A stretch of DNA of 40,902 bases. Source: Chloroflexota bacterium (GTDB taxonomy: Bacteria > Chloroflexota > Dehalococcoidia > Tepidiformales > Tepidiformaceae). The stretch is taken from NCBI GenBank assembly GCA_026702615.1, contig JAPPBY010000018.1:1-40902 (forward strand), read 5' to 3'. How positions within the stretch are numbered: position 1 is the stretch's first letter; every line of letters starts with the position of its first letter. Of this stretch, positions 14,926 through 23,047 are shown piece after piece. The translations under genes were made by a program, and so were the position numbers. Under the pieces are notes generated by a model. That model was not told the origin of the DNA. It saw only the letters and a program-made list of their open reading frames with translations, and made no database searches.

Positions 14926-15168
14926 TTAGCCTTCGATGACGTCGCCGGTAATGGGGTCCACACGGACGCCCCGGCTCTCGGCCCAGGCGACGCTGCGTGC
15001 GATCTCGTCGGTTTCTCCTTCGAGCTCGAGGATGACCCAGCCGGTGCTTTCGTCGACATCGGCCATGCGGATGTTGGTGATGACCTCGAACTGCTGCCCG
15101 ATGAGGTAGATCACGGGCTCCTTGATCAGGTCGGTCGGGAAAGTGAAGCGCAGGCGCTGGACAGCCAT
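14926..15168 (-). CDS. NIL-domain protein
   Basis: The protein has 80 residues forming a single NIL domain (ferredoxin-like fold): RLRFTFPTDLIKEPVIYLIG, TNIRMADVDESTGWVILELE and an ending with GVRVDPITGDV. NIL domains occur at the C-terminus of methionine ABC transporter ATPases and in the methanogen protein pair for sulfide-dependent homocysteine synthesis, so they track methionine/homocysteine metabolism. The ATG overlaps the stop of the upstream threonine-synthase-like gene (TGATG), giving translational coupling. Confidence 0.88.
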   Translation of the reverse strand: MAVQRLRFTFPTDLIKEPVIYLIGQQFEVITNIRMADVDESTGWVILELEGETDEIARSVAWAESRGVRVDPITGDVIEG

Positions 15169-16409
15169 CAGGCAGGTACCCCCTCGCGGTCCCCGTAGGC
15201 GGCCTCGAAGCTCTCCACGGTCGCGTCGATTTCGAGGGCCGGGCCGAGGCTATCGGCAACGGCCTCGGCGGTCTTGAAGCCCGCGCCCGTGATGAAGGCC
15301 ACCACAAGCTCGTCGGGGTCGATTCTACCGGCGGCGGCAAGCTGCTTGACGCTGGCGATGGTCACGCCGCCGGCGGTCTCGGCGAAGATGCCCTCGGTCT
15401 CGGCGAGCAGCTTCATACCGGCGACGATCTCGTCGTCGCTGACGGAGGCGCAGGCGCCGTTCGTTTCCTTCAGCTGGACGAGGCTGTAGTAGCCATCGGC
15501 GGGGTTGCCGATGGCGAGCGACTTGGCGATGGTGTCGGGCCGCTGCGGGCGGAAGTTCATGCTGCCCTCGGCCCAGGCGGTGGCGACGGGCGAGCAGCCA
15601 GTCGCCTGCGCGCCGCTCATGCGCGTGTGCGGCTCGTCGATGAGACCCGCCTTCGCGAACTCGTTCAGTCCCTTGAGGATCTTGACGAAGAGGGAGCCGC
15701 TGGCGATGGGCACCACGCAGTGGTCGGGCGCGCGCCAGCCGAGCTGCTCGGCGACCTCGTAGCCGAGGGTCTTCGAGCCCTCGGCGTAGTAGGGGCGCAC
15801 GTTGACGTTGACGAAGGCCCAGTTGCGCGTGCCGGCGAGCTCGGCGCAGAGGCGGTTCACGGCGTCGTAGTTCCCGGCGACCTTTACGAGGGTGGGGCTG
15901 TAGATGCTCGAACCGAGCACCTTGCCCGCCTCCAGGTCGTTGGGGATGACGACGACGGCCTCCATGCCGGCGGCGGCGGCGTGAGCGCTGACGCTATTGG
16001 CGAGGTTGCCCGTGCTGGCGCAGGCGAGCTTCTCGTAGCCGAGCTCGCGGGCGCGGGAGCTGGCGATGGCCACCACGCGGTCCTTGAATGACCAGGTGGG
16101 GTTGGCCGTGTCGTTCTTGATGTAGAGGTTGGGGAGCCCCAGCGCCTTGCCGAGGTTCTTTGCGTGGATGAGGGGGGTGAACCCCGCCCCGATGTTGATC
16201 GCGGCGTCCGCATCGCAGGGCAGAAACTCGCGATAGCGCCAGAGGTTGGCCGGACGCGAGGCGATGGTCTTGCGGGAAACGGAGGCCTTGATGCCGTCGT
16301 CGTCGTACAGGACCTCCAGCGGTCCGAAACAGAAATCGCAGACGTGGAGCGCTGCGAGGGGGTAGTCGCGGCTGCATTCGCGGCAGCGCAGGTTTTGTGC
16401 GTAAGTCAT
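15168..16409 (-). CDS. thrC: Threonine-synthase-like PLP enzyme under SAM riboswitch control
   Basis: The protein has 413 residues of fold type II. An N-terminal zinc ribbon (CREC at 9-12, CDFC at 24-27) precedes the catalytic domain; the PLP lysine is in NPTWSFKDR, the phosphate loop is ASTGNLANS, and the tail GGVTIASVKQLA and AFITGAGFKTAEAV is present. Archaeal-type threonine synthases make threonine from O-phosphohomoserine. This gene heads an operon with a NIL protein and a sulfur carrier, and a SAM-I riboswitch stands upstream. I infer it may add sulfur to O-phosphohomoserine to form homocysteine, in the way CysM uses CysO. Plain threonine synthase remains possible. Confidence 0.85.
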   Translation of the reverse strand: MTYAQNLRCRECSRDYPLAALHVCDFCFGPLEVLYDDDGIKASVSRKTIASRPANLWRYREFLPCDADAAINIGAGFTPLIHAKNLGKALGLPNLYIKNDTANPTWSFKDRVVAIASSRARELGYEKLACASTGNLANSVSAHAAAAGMEAVVVIPNDLEAGKVLGSSIYSPTLVKVAGNYDAVNRLCAELAGTRNWAFVNVNVRPYYAEGSKTLGYEVAEQLGWRAPDHCVVPIASGSLFVKILKGLNEFAKAGLIDEPHTRMSGAQATGCSPVATAWAEGSMNFRPQRPDTIAKSLAIGNPADGYYSLVQLKETNGACASVSDDEIVAGMKLLAETEGIFAETAGGVTIASVKQLAAAGRIDPDELVVAFITGAGFKTAEAVADSLGPALEIDATVESFEAAYGDREGVPA

Positions 16410-16446
16410 GCCTTTCTCTCGTGCATCGGGTGTCGCGGTGGTCGGA

Positions 16447-16462
16447 GCGCCCGAAGGGGCGC
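16447..16462. promoter_or_regulatory. Hairpin in the leader of the thrC-like operon
   Basis: On the minus strand GCGCCC-CTTC-GGGCGC forms a 6-bp stem between the leader peptide stop and the thrC-like start. It has no U tract. It could be part of an attenuation or translation-control device. Confidence 0.35.
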
Positions 16463-16500
16463 ACGCCAGCGCGAGGCGGTGTGGTCGCGAGGGTGGTCCC

Positions 16501-16545
16501 CTAGAGGACCAGGGACATGAACATTCGGCCCAGAGGTGCTGACAT
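16501..16545 (-). CDS. Possible 14-residue leader peptide (MSAPLGRMFMSLVL)
   Basis: Between the SAM riboswitch and the thrC-like gene, ATG 16545 opens a 14-codon frame ending in TAG. GAGGAGAGAAG sits directly upstream, one of the best ribosome binding sites in the window, which is unusual unless the frame is translated. Three of 14 residues are methionine. The frame ends 91 nt before the structural gene, with a hairpin between. This suggests a regulatory upstream ORF in addition to the riboswitch. Too short for homology; it rests on the Shine-Dalgarno and location. Confidence 0.45.
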   Translation of the reverse strand: MSAPLGRMFMSLVL

Positions 16546-16586
16546 CTTCTCTCCTCGTGCGCGGGCCGGGTCCTTGAGCACTGGCG

Positions 16587-16696
16587 CTCTCATCGTTCTC
16601 CCCTTCGGGGATTCCGGCTTTGGCACCTTGTCTCCTGGGAGACAGGTTGCCCGGGCTTCACGGGGCCGGTTCCCTCCACCCGTCTGGATAAGGGCG
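16587..16696 (-). promoter_or_regulatory. SAM-I (S-box) riboswitch
   Basis: On the minus strand the conserved S-box core is visible: CTTATCCAGA (P1/P2), then GGTGGAGGGA, CCGGCCCCGTGAAGCCCGG with GCAACC (kink-turn and SAM pocket), a P3 hairpin, GGTGCCAAAGCC, a P4 hairpin (CCCCGAAGGGG) and GATGAG pairing back to CTTATC to close P1. It stands about 180 nt upstream of the thrC-like gene and points to methionine/SAM-dependent repression of that operon. No clear terminator follows, so control may act on translation or on the leader peptide. The 16410-16809 stretch has no other gene beyond this leader. Confidence 0.92.
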
Positions 16697-16796
16697 GCAC
16701 GCAGGCACTACTTGACGGAAACGGTACATCCGATCGGGTTGTGAGGGAAGGGAGGGGGCCCGCGACGCGCCCCCGGTCGCGCCGGATCGAAGTCCG

Positions 16797-16802
16797 TAGA
16801 CT
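16797..16802 (+). promoter_or_regulatory. -10 box TAGACT of the zincin gene
   Basis: TAGACT ends 7 nt before ATG 16810, giving leaderless spacing. Confidence 0.55.
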
Positions 16803-16809
16803 CGCGGGG

Positions 16810-17178
16810 ATGGAACGCGAGCATTTCCGCGATCTGGTGCACGAGGCCGTCGAGTCCCTGCCGCGGGAGCTGCTGACGCGAATCCAGAACGTCGACATCG
16901 TGATCGAGTGGCGACCGACCGCGCAGGACCGGCACGCGGCGGGCATCGGACCGGGCAGCACCCTGCTCGGGCTCTACCACGGCGTCCCGCTACCGGACCG
17001 CGGGGAGAACTACAACCTCGTCCTGCCCGACAAGATCAGCATCTACCAGGGGCCGATCGAGTCCATCTGCCGGACGGACGACGAGGTGCGAGAGCAGGTG
17101 CGGACGACCGTTCTGCACGAGATCGGGCACTACTTCGGCATCGACGACGACCGGCTGCACGAGCTGGGAATGGGGTAG
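16810..17178 (+). CDS. Zincin-like metallopeptidase (PF06262 family)
   Basis: The protein has 122 residues ending in the minimal zincin active site: LHEIGHYFGIDDDRLHELG holds HExxH, and the aspartate/histidine shortly after can complete the site. The upstream part (FRDLVHEAVESLP, LLTRIQNVDIVIE, LLGLYHGVPLPDRG, LPDKISIYQGPIE) matches this short family of cytoplasmic metalloproteases, common in Actinobacteria and Chloroflexota and of unknown substrate. The frame is open further upstream to 16741, but the TAGACT box and the family length support ATG 16810. Confidence 0.85.
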   Translation: MEREHFRDLVHEAVESLPRELLTRIQNVDIVIEWRPTAQDRHAAGIGPGSTLLGLYHGVPLPDRGENYNLVLPDKISIYQGPIESICRTDDEVREQVRTTVLHEIGHYFGIDDDRLHELGMG

Positions 17179-17239
17179 TGAGGAAAGCGCCGCGCTCGCG
17201 CGGCTGAGTGGGGGAGTGGAGAACTCCGGCCGCGGGCCG

Positions 17240-18394
17240 CTAGTCGTCGAGGGCGCGGCGGGCGAGCTGCTCGAGGGCGCGGTCTTCGAGCGGGGGGTTG
17301 TGGAGGCCGGCGCGCACGTCGCGGTAGTAGCGCTCGATGGGGCGACTCTTCTGCAGGCCCACACCGCCGACGACACGCATGGCTTCGTCGACCGCCTCGA
17401 TGGCGTTGTTGAGCGCGTCGACCTTGGCGACGGCGACGCGGTCGGCGGCGGGCATGCCACTGTCCTCGCCCGACTCCCAGGCGGTGGCCGCGTCGGCGAT
17501 GAGGGCGCGGTTGCGTTGCAGGAGCAGGTCGATGCGGGCGACGCGGCGGCGGACGCCGGGGAACTCGGAGATGGCGCGGAGGCCGGTGGGAGTGCGCTCG
17601 CGGGCGAAGGCGACAGCGTAGTCGCGGGCGGCACGGGCGACTCCGGTGGTGGTGGCGGCCACGCCGAGGGCGAACCAGACCCCGCTCGCGCGGCCGCGGG
17701 GGCTGGGCGTGGCCTTGTTGCGGTAGCCGAGGAAGCGGTCCTCGCCGAGGCGCACGCCCTCCAGCACGAGGTCGTGGCTGCCGCTGGCGCGCATGCCGAG
17801 GGCGTCCCAGGTCTCGTCGATACGGATGCCGGGGTCGTCGCGCAGCACCATGAAGTCGGCGATGTCGGGGGCGCCGCCGTCGGGGGAGTCGAGGCGGGCG
17901 AGGACGGGCATGTACCAGAGCTCGGGGGCGAGCGTGACAAATGTCTTGCGGCCTTCCAGCACCCAGCCGCCCTCGACGGGTGAAGCAAGTGTGTCGGGGA
18001 TGCCGCCCCCGGCGGGGCTACCCAGCCCCTCCTCGGTGGCGGCGGTGTTGACGAGCCTGCCCTCTTCGACGGCGCCCCGGCAGAGCTCGTCGAACCACTC
18101 GGGCGGGTAGACGTGGGCCTCGCGTTCGGCGCCGAAGCGGATGAGGTGCATGTTGAGGGAGAGCGCGGTTGAGCCGTCGCCAGCGGCGAGCGCTTCCTGC
18201 ACGCGCACGAACCCGGAGAGGGGCAGCTCGAAGCCGCCGTGCGAGCGCGGCACGGTGAGCTTCATGAAGCCGGCTTCGCGCAGCTCGGCGAAGTTCTCGT
18301 GGGGGAAGGAGCCCTCGCGGTCGTGGCGGGCGGCGCGCTCGGCGAAGCGCTCGGCCAGGGAAGCGGCGAGGGCGACCCAGTCGGGCTCGGACAT
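17240..18394 (-). CDS. Acyl-CoA dehydrogenase-fold flavoprotein
   Basis: The protein has 384 residues with the acyl-CoA dehydrogenase domains in order: N-terminal helices (FAELREAGFMKLTVPRSHGG), a beta middle domain (TAATEEGLGSPAGGG, GWVLEGRKTFVTLAPE, ALGMRASGSHDLVLEGV) and a C-terminal helical domain (VVGGVGLQKSRPIERYYRDV). Near the end the sequence is RYYRDVRAGLHNPPLEDRAL, a form shared with class D flavin monooxygenase-like members (DszC/HsaA type), so dehydrogenase or monooxygenase activity is open. ATG 18394 has TAGACT 7 nt upstream. It is divergent from moxR. Confidence 0.85.
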   Translation of the reverse strand: MSEPDWVALAASLAERFAERAARHDREGSFPHENFAELREAGFMKLTVPRSHGGFELPLSGFVRVQEALAAGDGSTALSLNMHLIRFGAEREAHVYPPEWFDELCRGAVEEGRLVNTAATEEGLGSPAGGGIPDTLASPVEGGWVLEGRKTFVTLAPELWYMPVLARLDSPDGGAPDIADFMVLRDDPGIRIDETWDALGMRASGSHDLVLEGVRLGEDRFLGYRNKATPSPRGRASGVWFALGVAATTTGVARAARDYAVAFARERTPTGLRAISEFPGVRRRVARIDLLLQRNRALIADAATAWESGEDSGMPAADRVAVAKVDALNNAIEAVDEAMRVVGGVGLQKSRPIERYYRDVRAGLHNPPLEDRALEQLARRALDD

Positions 18395-18401
18395 GGCCCG
18401 C

Positions 18402-18407
18402 AGTCTA
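18402..18407 (-). promoter_or_regulatory. -10 box TAGACT of the acyl-CoA dehydrogenase-like gene
   Basis: On the minus strand TAGACT ends 7 nt before ATG 18394. Confidence 0.55.
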
Positions 18408-18441
18408 GCGGCTCGCCCGGCGGAGGCGAGCGATCCGTTGC

Positions 18442-18447
18442 TATACT
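18442..18447 (+). promoter_or_regulatory. -10 box TATACT upstream of moxR
   Basis: TATACT lies 36 nt before the TTG start, leaving a normal leader with GGAG. It is the likely promoter for the moxR-DUF58-transglutaminase operon. No clear -35 is seen. Confidence 0.5.
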
Positions 18448-18483
18448 CATCTTTCGCCGCCTGACCTGGCACGGAGCGAAGAC

Positions 18484-19434
18484 TTGGAAGAGCCGAAGCT
18501 CGTTTCCCAACGAATCATCGAGAACGTCGAGAAGGTCATCATTGGCAAGGACCGTGAGCTGCGACTCGCGATTACGGCCCTGCTCTGTGGTGGCCACATG
18601 CTCGTGGAGGACGTCCCCGGCGTGGGCAAGACCATGCTCGCGCGGGCGCTGGCCCTTTCGACCGGGTGCAGCTTCAAGCGCATCCAGTTCACGCCGGACC
18701 TGCTGCCCAGCGACGTGACGGGCGTCTCCATCTACAACCAGAAGTCGATGGACTTCGAGTTCCGCGCGGGGCCGATCATGGCCCAGATCGTGCTCGCCGA
18801 CGAAATCAACCGGGCTACGCCGAAGACGCAGTCCTCGCTGCTCGAAGCGATGGAGGAGCGGCAGATGTCGGTGGACGGCGTGACGCACGTGATGCCATCC
18901 CCCTTCATGGTGATGGCGACGCAGAACCCCATCGAGTACGAAGGCACCTTCCCCCTGCCGGAGGCGCAGCTCGACCGCTTCCTCATCCGCGTGAACCTGG
19001 GGTACCCGAGCGCGCAGGACGAGGTGACGGTGCTCGACGAGCAGCAGGTAAACCACCCCATCGACGCGTTGGAAGCGGTGACGGACGCGACCGAGATCCG
19101 GCAGCTGCAGCGGGCCGTGCGCGAGGTCTACATCGACCCGCTGATCAAGCAGTACATCGTCGGCCTGGCGGGAGCGACGCGGACCCACGAGAACGTGTAC
19201 CTGGGCGCCAGCCCGCGCGGGTCGATCGCGCTCTTCCGCACGTCGCAGGCGCGCGCCCTCCTGGAGGGGCGCGACTACGTGACGCCGGACGACGTGAAGG
19301 AGCTGGCCTTCGTGACGCTGGGACACCGCGTGATCGTGAGCCCGGGGGCTCGCGTGAAGGGGGCAACGGCCGCCGACGTGGTGGCCGACTGCCTGGCGCG
19401 CGTGCCCGTGCCGGGCGCCCGCGCCCGCGCCTGA
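18484..19434 (+). CDS. MoxR family AAA+ ATPase
   Basis: The protein has 316 residues. Walker A is [11 protein letters not shown] (about 39-49), Walker B LADEINRA, sensor 1 [20 protein letters not shown], and the C-terminal lid domain holds [17 protein letters not shown]. MoxR proteins are chaperone-like ATPases that help metal or cofactor insertion or remodel partner proteins, usually beside DUF58/VWA and transglutaminase-fold genes, as here. The start is TTG 18484, with GGAG about 8 nt upstream. The DUF58 gene begins 8 nt after the stop, so they are one operon. Confidence 0.93.
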   Translation: MEEPKLVSQRIIENVEKVIIGKDRELRLAITALLCGGHMLVEDVPGVGKTMLARALALSTGCSFKRIQFTPDLLPSDVTGVSIYNQKSMDFEFRAGPIMAQIVLADEINRATPKTQSSLLEAMEERQMSVDGVTHVMPSPFMVMATQNPIEYEGTFPLPEAQLDRFLIRVNLGYPSAQDEVTVLDEQQVNHPIDALEAVTDATEIRQLQRAVREVYIDPLIKQYIVGLAGATRTHENVYLGASPRGSIALFRTSQARALLEGRDYVTPDDVKELAFVTLGHRVIVSPGARVKGATAADVVADCLARVPVPGARARA

Positions 19435-19442
19435 GGTTTCCC

Positions 19443-20696
19443 GTGCTGTGGCGAGTGCTGGCGTGGCCCTTTGCGCCGCAGCGGCGCACGCTCACCGTGC
19501 TGCTCGTCATCCTCGTGGCGGCGGTGTTCATCGCCACGGGCACGGGCTTCTGGCTGCTCTACCGCATCGCCTACATCCTTGCGATGGGCATTCCCGCTGC
19601 GCTCCTTCTGGCCTGGCTGAACACGCGCGCCCTTGAGGTGCAGGTGGAGCGGCGAACGCTGCGGGGCCAGGTGGGGCAGGAGGCGGAAGAGCTGATCGAG
19701 GTCCGCAACCTGAGCTACATCCCCAAGATGTGGGTGGAGCTGGAGGACCCGAGCGAGCTCCCGGGGCACACGTCGAGGCGGGCGGTCGTCATCCCGAGCC
19801 GGGGGCTGCGGAGCTGGGTAGTGAGCACCACCCTGCAACGCCGCGGCCTCTTCGACTGGGGACCGCTGCGCGTGCGCGGGGGCGACCCCTTCGGCATCTT
19901 CTACACCGAGCGCGACTACGGGGTGCGCCAGCAGATCCTGGTCTATCCGCGGGTGGTGGACCTGCCCCGCTTCCAGACGCCGCCCGCGAGCCTTCCGGGC
20001 GAGGGCCGGTTCCGCCGCCGGACGCACTACATCACGCCGAACGCGAGCGGCATCCGTGACTGGGCCCCGGGCGATCCGCTGAGCCGCATCCACTGGCGCT
20101 CGACCGCCCACACGGGCGAGCTGATGGTGAAGACGTTCGAGCTCGACCCCACCAGCGATATCTGGGTGATCGCGGACATGGAGGGCGCCATCCAGGCGGG
20201 CGAGGGCGACGAGAGCACGGAGGAGTACACCGTCACGGTGGCGGCGAGCGTGGCCCAGCGCTACATCGCGGCGAACCGCTCCGTGGGGCTCATCTCCTTC
20301 GGCGAGGACTACACGGTGGTGGAGGCGGAGCGGGGGCAGCAGCAGCTCTCACGCATCCTTGAGTCGCTGGCGGTGGCGAAGGCATCGGGGGAGGCGCCCC
20401 TGGGGAACCTGCTCATCGAAGAGCAGCGGCGCTTCGGGCGCCACACGACGCTCGTGCTGGTGACCGCCTCGACGGACAGCAGCTGGCTTTCGCCGCTGCA
20501 GTCGCTTGTCCAGCGCGGCGTTCGCGCGTCCGTCGTGCTCGTCGACCCGAGCACGTTCGGGGGCGAGGGTTCGCCGCTGGTGCTGTACGGGGAGCTGACG
20601 GCGAGCGACATCCTGACCTACGTGGTAGCCCAGGGAGATGACCTCTCGTACGCCCTGAGCAGCACCGCCGTGGGGGCGGAAGCATGGCAAACGTAG
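19443..20696 (+). CDS. DUF58 membrane protein (MoxR partner)
   Basis: The protein has 417 residues. Two N-terminal membrane helices (TLTVLLVILVAAVFIATG and AYILAMGIPAALLLAWL) precede a beta domain and then the DUF58/VWA-like region with the signature GDPLSRIHWRSTAHTGELMV. DUF58 proteins work with MoxR ATPases; the VWA-like fold binds metal or partner protein. GTG 19443 has TGAGG 6 nt upstream. The 3' end overlaps the next gene by 13 nt. Confidence 0.9.
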   Translation: MLWRVLAWPFAPQRRTLTVLLVILVAAVFIATGTGFWLLYRIAYILAMGIPAALLLAWLNTRALEVQVERRTLRGQVGQEAEELIEVRNLSYIPKMWVELEDPSELPGHTSRRAVVIPSRGLRSWVVSTTLQRRGLFDWGPLRVRGGDPFGIFYTERDYGVRQQILVYPRVVDLPRFQTPPASLPGEGRFRRRTHYITPNASGIRDWAPGDPLSRIHWRSTAHTGELMVKTFELDPTSDIWVIADMEGAIQAGEGDESTEEYTVTVAASVAQRYIAANRSVGLISFGEDYTVVEAERGQQQLSRILESLAVAKASGEAPLGNLLIEEQRRFGRHTTLVLVTASTDSSWLSPLQSLVQRGVRASVVLVDPSTFGGEGSPLVLYGELTASDILTYVVAQGDDLSYALSSTAVGAEAWQT

Positions 20697-23047
20697 AGGC
20701 GGTCCGGGAGGCGACGATGAGCGGGCGGCTGCGCCGCTTCTTCATCGAGACGCCGCGCCTGCTGATGAGCTGGGAAGACTGGCTCACCTTCATACCGGCT
20801 CTCGTGGTCTACATCGCCATCGCCGTCGCGATCCAGCAGGCGGAATGGGTGCGGGACTTCCCTTCGCTCGTCCCGGCGGTGATCGGCGGGCTCATCATCG
20901 GGTTGCTGGCGTCGCGCACGCGCGCCAGCCACTTCCTCGTGCATCCGGTGGCGCTGCTGCTGGGACTCATGGTGATCACGCTGACGGCCACGCCCTACGG
21001 CGACGGCGGCTCGATCGCCGCGCGCGTCGAGGACGTAGTGGCGCGCATGAACGAGTGGGTGCTGGTCGTGCGTGAGGACGACGTCAGCAACGACAACCTG
21101 CCGTTTGTGCTGCTGGTGCACACGCTCGGGGTGTTCGTTTCCTACCTGGCGGCCTGGGCGGTCTTCCGCTGGCGAAACGCGTGGATCGCGGTGGCGCCGG
21201 CCTGCGCGGGGCTGCTCGTCATCATCGCCACCACCAGCGGGCGGCCCAGCGGCGCCTTCCTCATGTTCTCCTTCGGAGCGCTGCTGCTGATCTCGCGGCT
21301 GCACCTGCAGCGCGCCTTCGTGCAGTGGGACCGGGCGCGGGTCGAGTACCCCGAGTGGCTCAGCCTGCAATCCGCGCAGCTCACGCTGGTGCTCACGGTC
21401 GTGATGGTCGTGATCGCCTGGCAGGTGCCCCTGGGCAGGCAGGCCGACGCCATCGATACGACCATCGACTACGTGACCGACCCGATCGAGGCCGCCCTCG
21501 AACCGGTCAGCCGACTGTTCAACGACCTCGCCGGGAGCGGGGGGAACTTCCACAAGTTCGGCCGCACGCTGCCCATCCGCGGCGACGTGAGCCTCGGCAA
21601 GAAGGTGCTCTTCGAGGTGCGGGGCGAAAGCCTCGGGCTCGTTCGGGGCACGAGCTACGACGAGTACACGGGTTCGGGCTGGCGCTCTTCCGACCGCGAG
21701 GAGGAGGAGGTCAACGCGGGTGACCCGACCTCGGCCGAGATCCAGGCGCGCGCCTACCGCGAGCGCATCATCACGACGCTCGACATCGAGGTGTTCGACG
21801 ACGAGGAGACGCTGTTCTCGGTGGGGACACCGCTGGGGACCAACATCGACTCGGTCGCGGACCTGCCAGAGTCGTTCCCCGGGGACATCGAGCGCATACG
21901 CAGCCAGGAGGACCTGCAGGAAGGGGACCGCTACCGCGTGGCCGGCACGCTCAGCATCGCCACGCCGGACCAGCTGCGCGCGGACGGGGTCAACTACCCG
22001 GACTGGGTGCGCGAGCGCTACCTCCAGCTTCCCGACGACCTGCCCGACCGCGTCGGCGACGAGGCGGCGCGGGTAACCGAGGGCGTGACGAATCCGTACG
22101 ACCTGGCCAAGGCGATCGAGGCGTACATCCTGGAGTTCGAGCTCGACATGAGCGTGCGGTCCGCGCCCTCGCGCCGCGACGTGGTCGACTTCTTCCTGTT
22201 CGACCTGCAGCGCGGCTACTTCGACTACTTCTCGACGGCGATGACGGTGATGTTGCGGACGCAGGGCGTGCCGGCGCGCGTGGCGGTGGGGTACGTGCTG
22301 GACCCGGAGGATCTGAACGTGAGCACGGGCGTGTTCTCCGTGCGCAAGAACGACGCCTACTCGTGGGTGGAGGTCTACTTCCCCACCTACGGCTGGGTCG
22401 ACTTCAACCCGTCCGACGAGCTGACGCTCGTGGGTGGGGACCTCGGAACCCTCATCGGAGAGGTGACGAACCTGCCGTTCGACGAGGTGCCCGAGATACC
22501 CCTGCCACTGGAGACCATCGATGAAGACTCGATCGATCTCCTGGCCGACCTGCTGACGCCCATCGAGCTGGAGCGGGAGGAGGGGCCGCCCTGGACGATC
22601 ATCTGGAGCGTCGGGGGGGCGGTGGTGGCGCTGGTGGTGGTGTCGATGGGGGCGCGCGTCTTCTGGGTGTGGGGTCTGCGGGGCCTGAACGGGATGCCGC
22701 GGCAGTGGGGCGGCATCGAGCGGCTCGCAGGCTGGGCCGGGCTGCAGGCGGCGGAGTCGGAGACGGTGCGGCAGTGGGGCACGCGCCTCGGCGACGCCCT
22801 CGAGCACCCCGCCGAAGCCGCCACGCTCAGCACCGCATTCGAGGAGGCCCGCTATGGCCCGCCCGACCTGGAGCGCACGGACACCGACGAAGCGGGCGAG
22901 GCCTACCGCATCCTGCGGAACGCGCTGGCGGCGCGCATCTTCGGTCGCCGGTCGGCACGCAGGGACGAGGAGGAAGAGGAGGCGGAGGTGGAGGCTGCCG
23001 AGGATGAGAGTCTGGACGATGGCGTGGTCGACGAGGACGAGGCCTGA
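20684..23047 (+). CDS. Membrane protein with degenerate transglutaminase-like domain
   Basis: The protein has 787 residues. About seven membrane helices (35-250) precede a large soluble region containing a transglutaminase core (about 455-580), a further helix (WSVGGAVVALVVVSMGARVF) and a Glu-rich tail. The core has the family pattern, but the catalytic triad is lost: the cysteine site is F513 (RGYFDYFSTAM), the histidine site Y559 (NDAYSWVEVY) and the aspartate site N575 (GWVDFNPSD). It would thus be a binding or scaffold domain. It is the third gene of the moxR-DUF58 operon. It ends base-to-base against the convergent ychF (TGATCA). Confidence 0.9.
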   Translation: MANVEAVREATMSGRLRRFFIETPRLLMSWEDWLTFIPALVVYIAIAVAIQQAEWVRDFPSLVPAVIGGLIIGLLASRTRASHFLVHPVALLLGLMVITLTATPYGDGGSIAARVEDVVARMNEWVLVVREDDVSNDNLPFVLLVHTLGVFVSYLAAWAVFRWRNAWIAVAPACAGLLVIIATTSGRPSGAFLMFSFGALLLISRLHLQRAFVQWDRARVEYPEWLSLQSAQLTLVLTVVMVVIAWQVPLGRQADAIDTTIDYVTDPIEAALEPVSRLFNDLAGSGGNFHKFGRTLPIRGDVSLGKKVLFEVRGESLGLVRGTSYDEYTGSGWRSSDREEEEVNAGDPTSAEIQARAYRERIITTLDIEVFDDEETLFSVGTPLGTNIDSVADLPESFPGDIERIRSQEDLQEGDRYRVAGTLSIATPDQLRADGVNYPDWVRERYLQLPDDLPDRVGDEAARVTEGVTNPYDLAKAIEAYILEFELDMSVRSAPSRRDVVDFFLFDLQRGYFDYFSTAMTVMLRTQGVPARVAVGYVLDPEDLNVSTGVFSVRKNDAYSWVEVYFPTYGWVDFNPSDELTLVGGDLGTLIGEVTNLPFDEVPEIPLPLETIDEDSIDLLADLLTPIELEREEGPPWTIIWSVGGAVVALVVVSMGARVFWVWGLRGLNGMPRQWGGIERLAGWAGLQAAESETVRQWGTRLGDALEHPAEAATLSTAFEEARYGPPDLERTDTDEAGEAYRILRNALAARIFGRRSARRDEEEEEAEVEAAEDESLDDGVVDEDEA

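Noticed and set aside
16741-16809. N-terminal extension of the zincin gene
   Set aside because: Arg-rich translation without family match; the -10 box TAGACT lies inside it, 7 nt before ATG 16810.
20618-22807. 729-codon minus-strand frame opposite the DUF58 and transglutaminase genes
   Set aside because: Composition is His/Arg/Val shadow with no motif; the plus strand codes for a coherent membrane protein.
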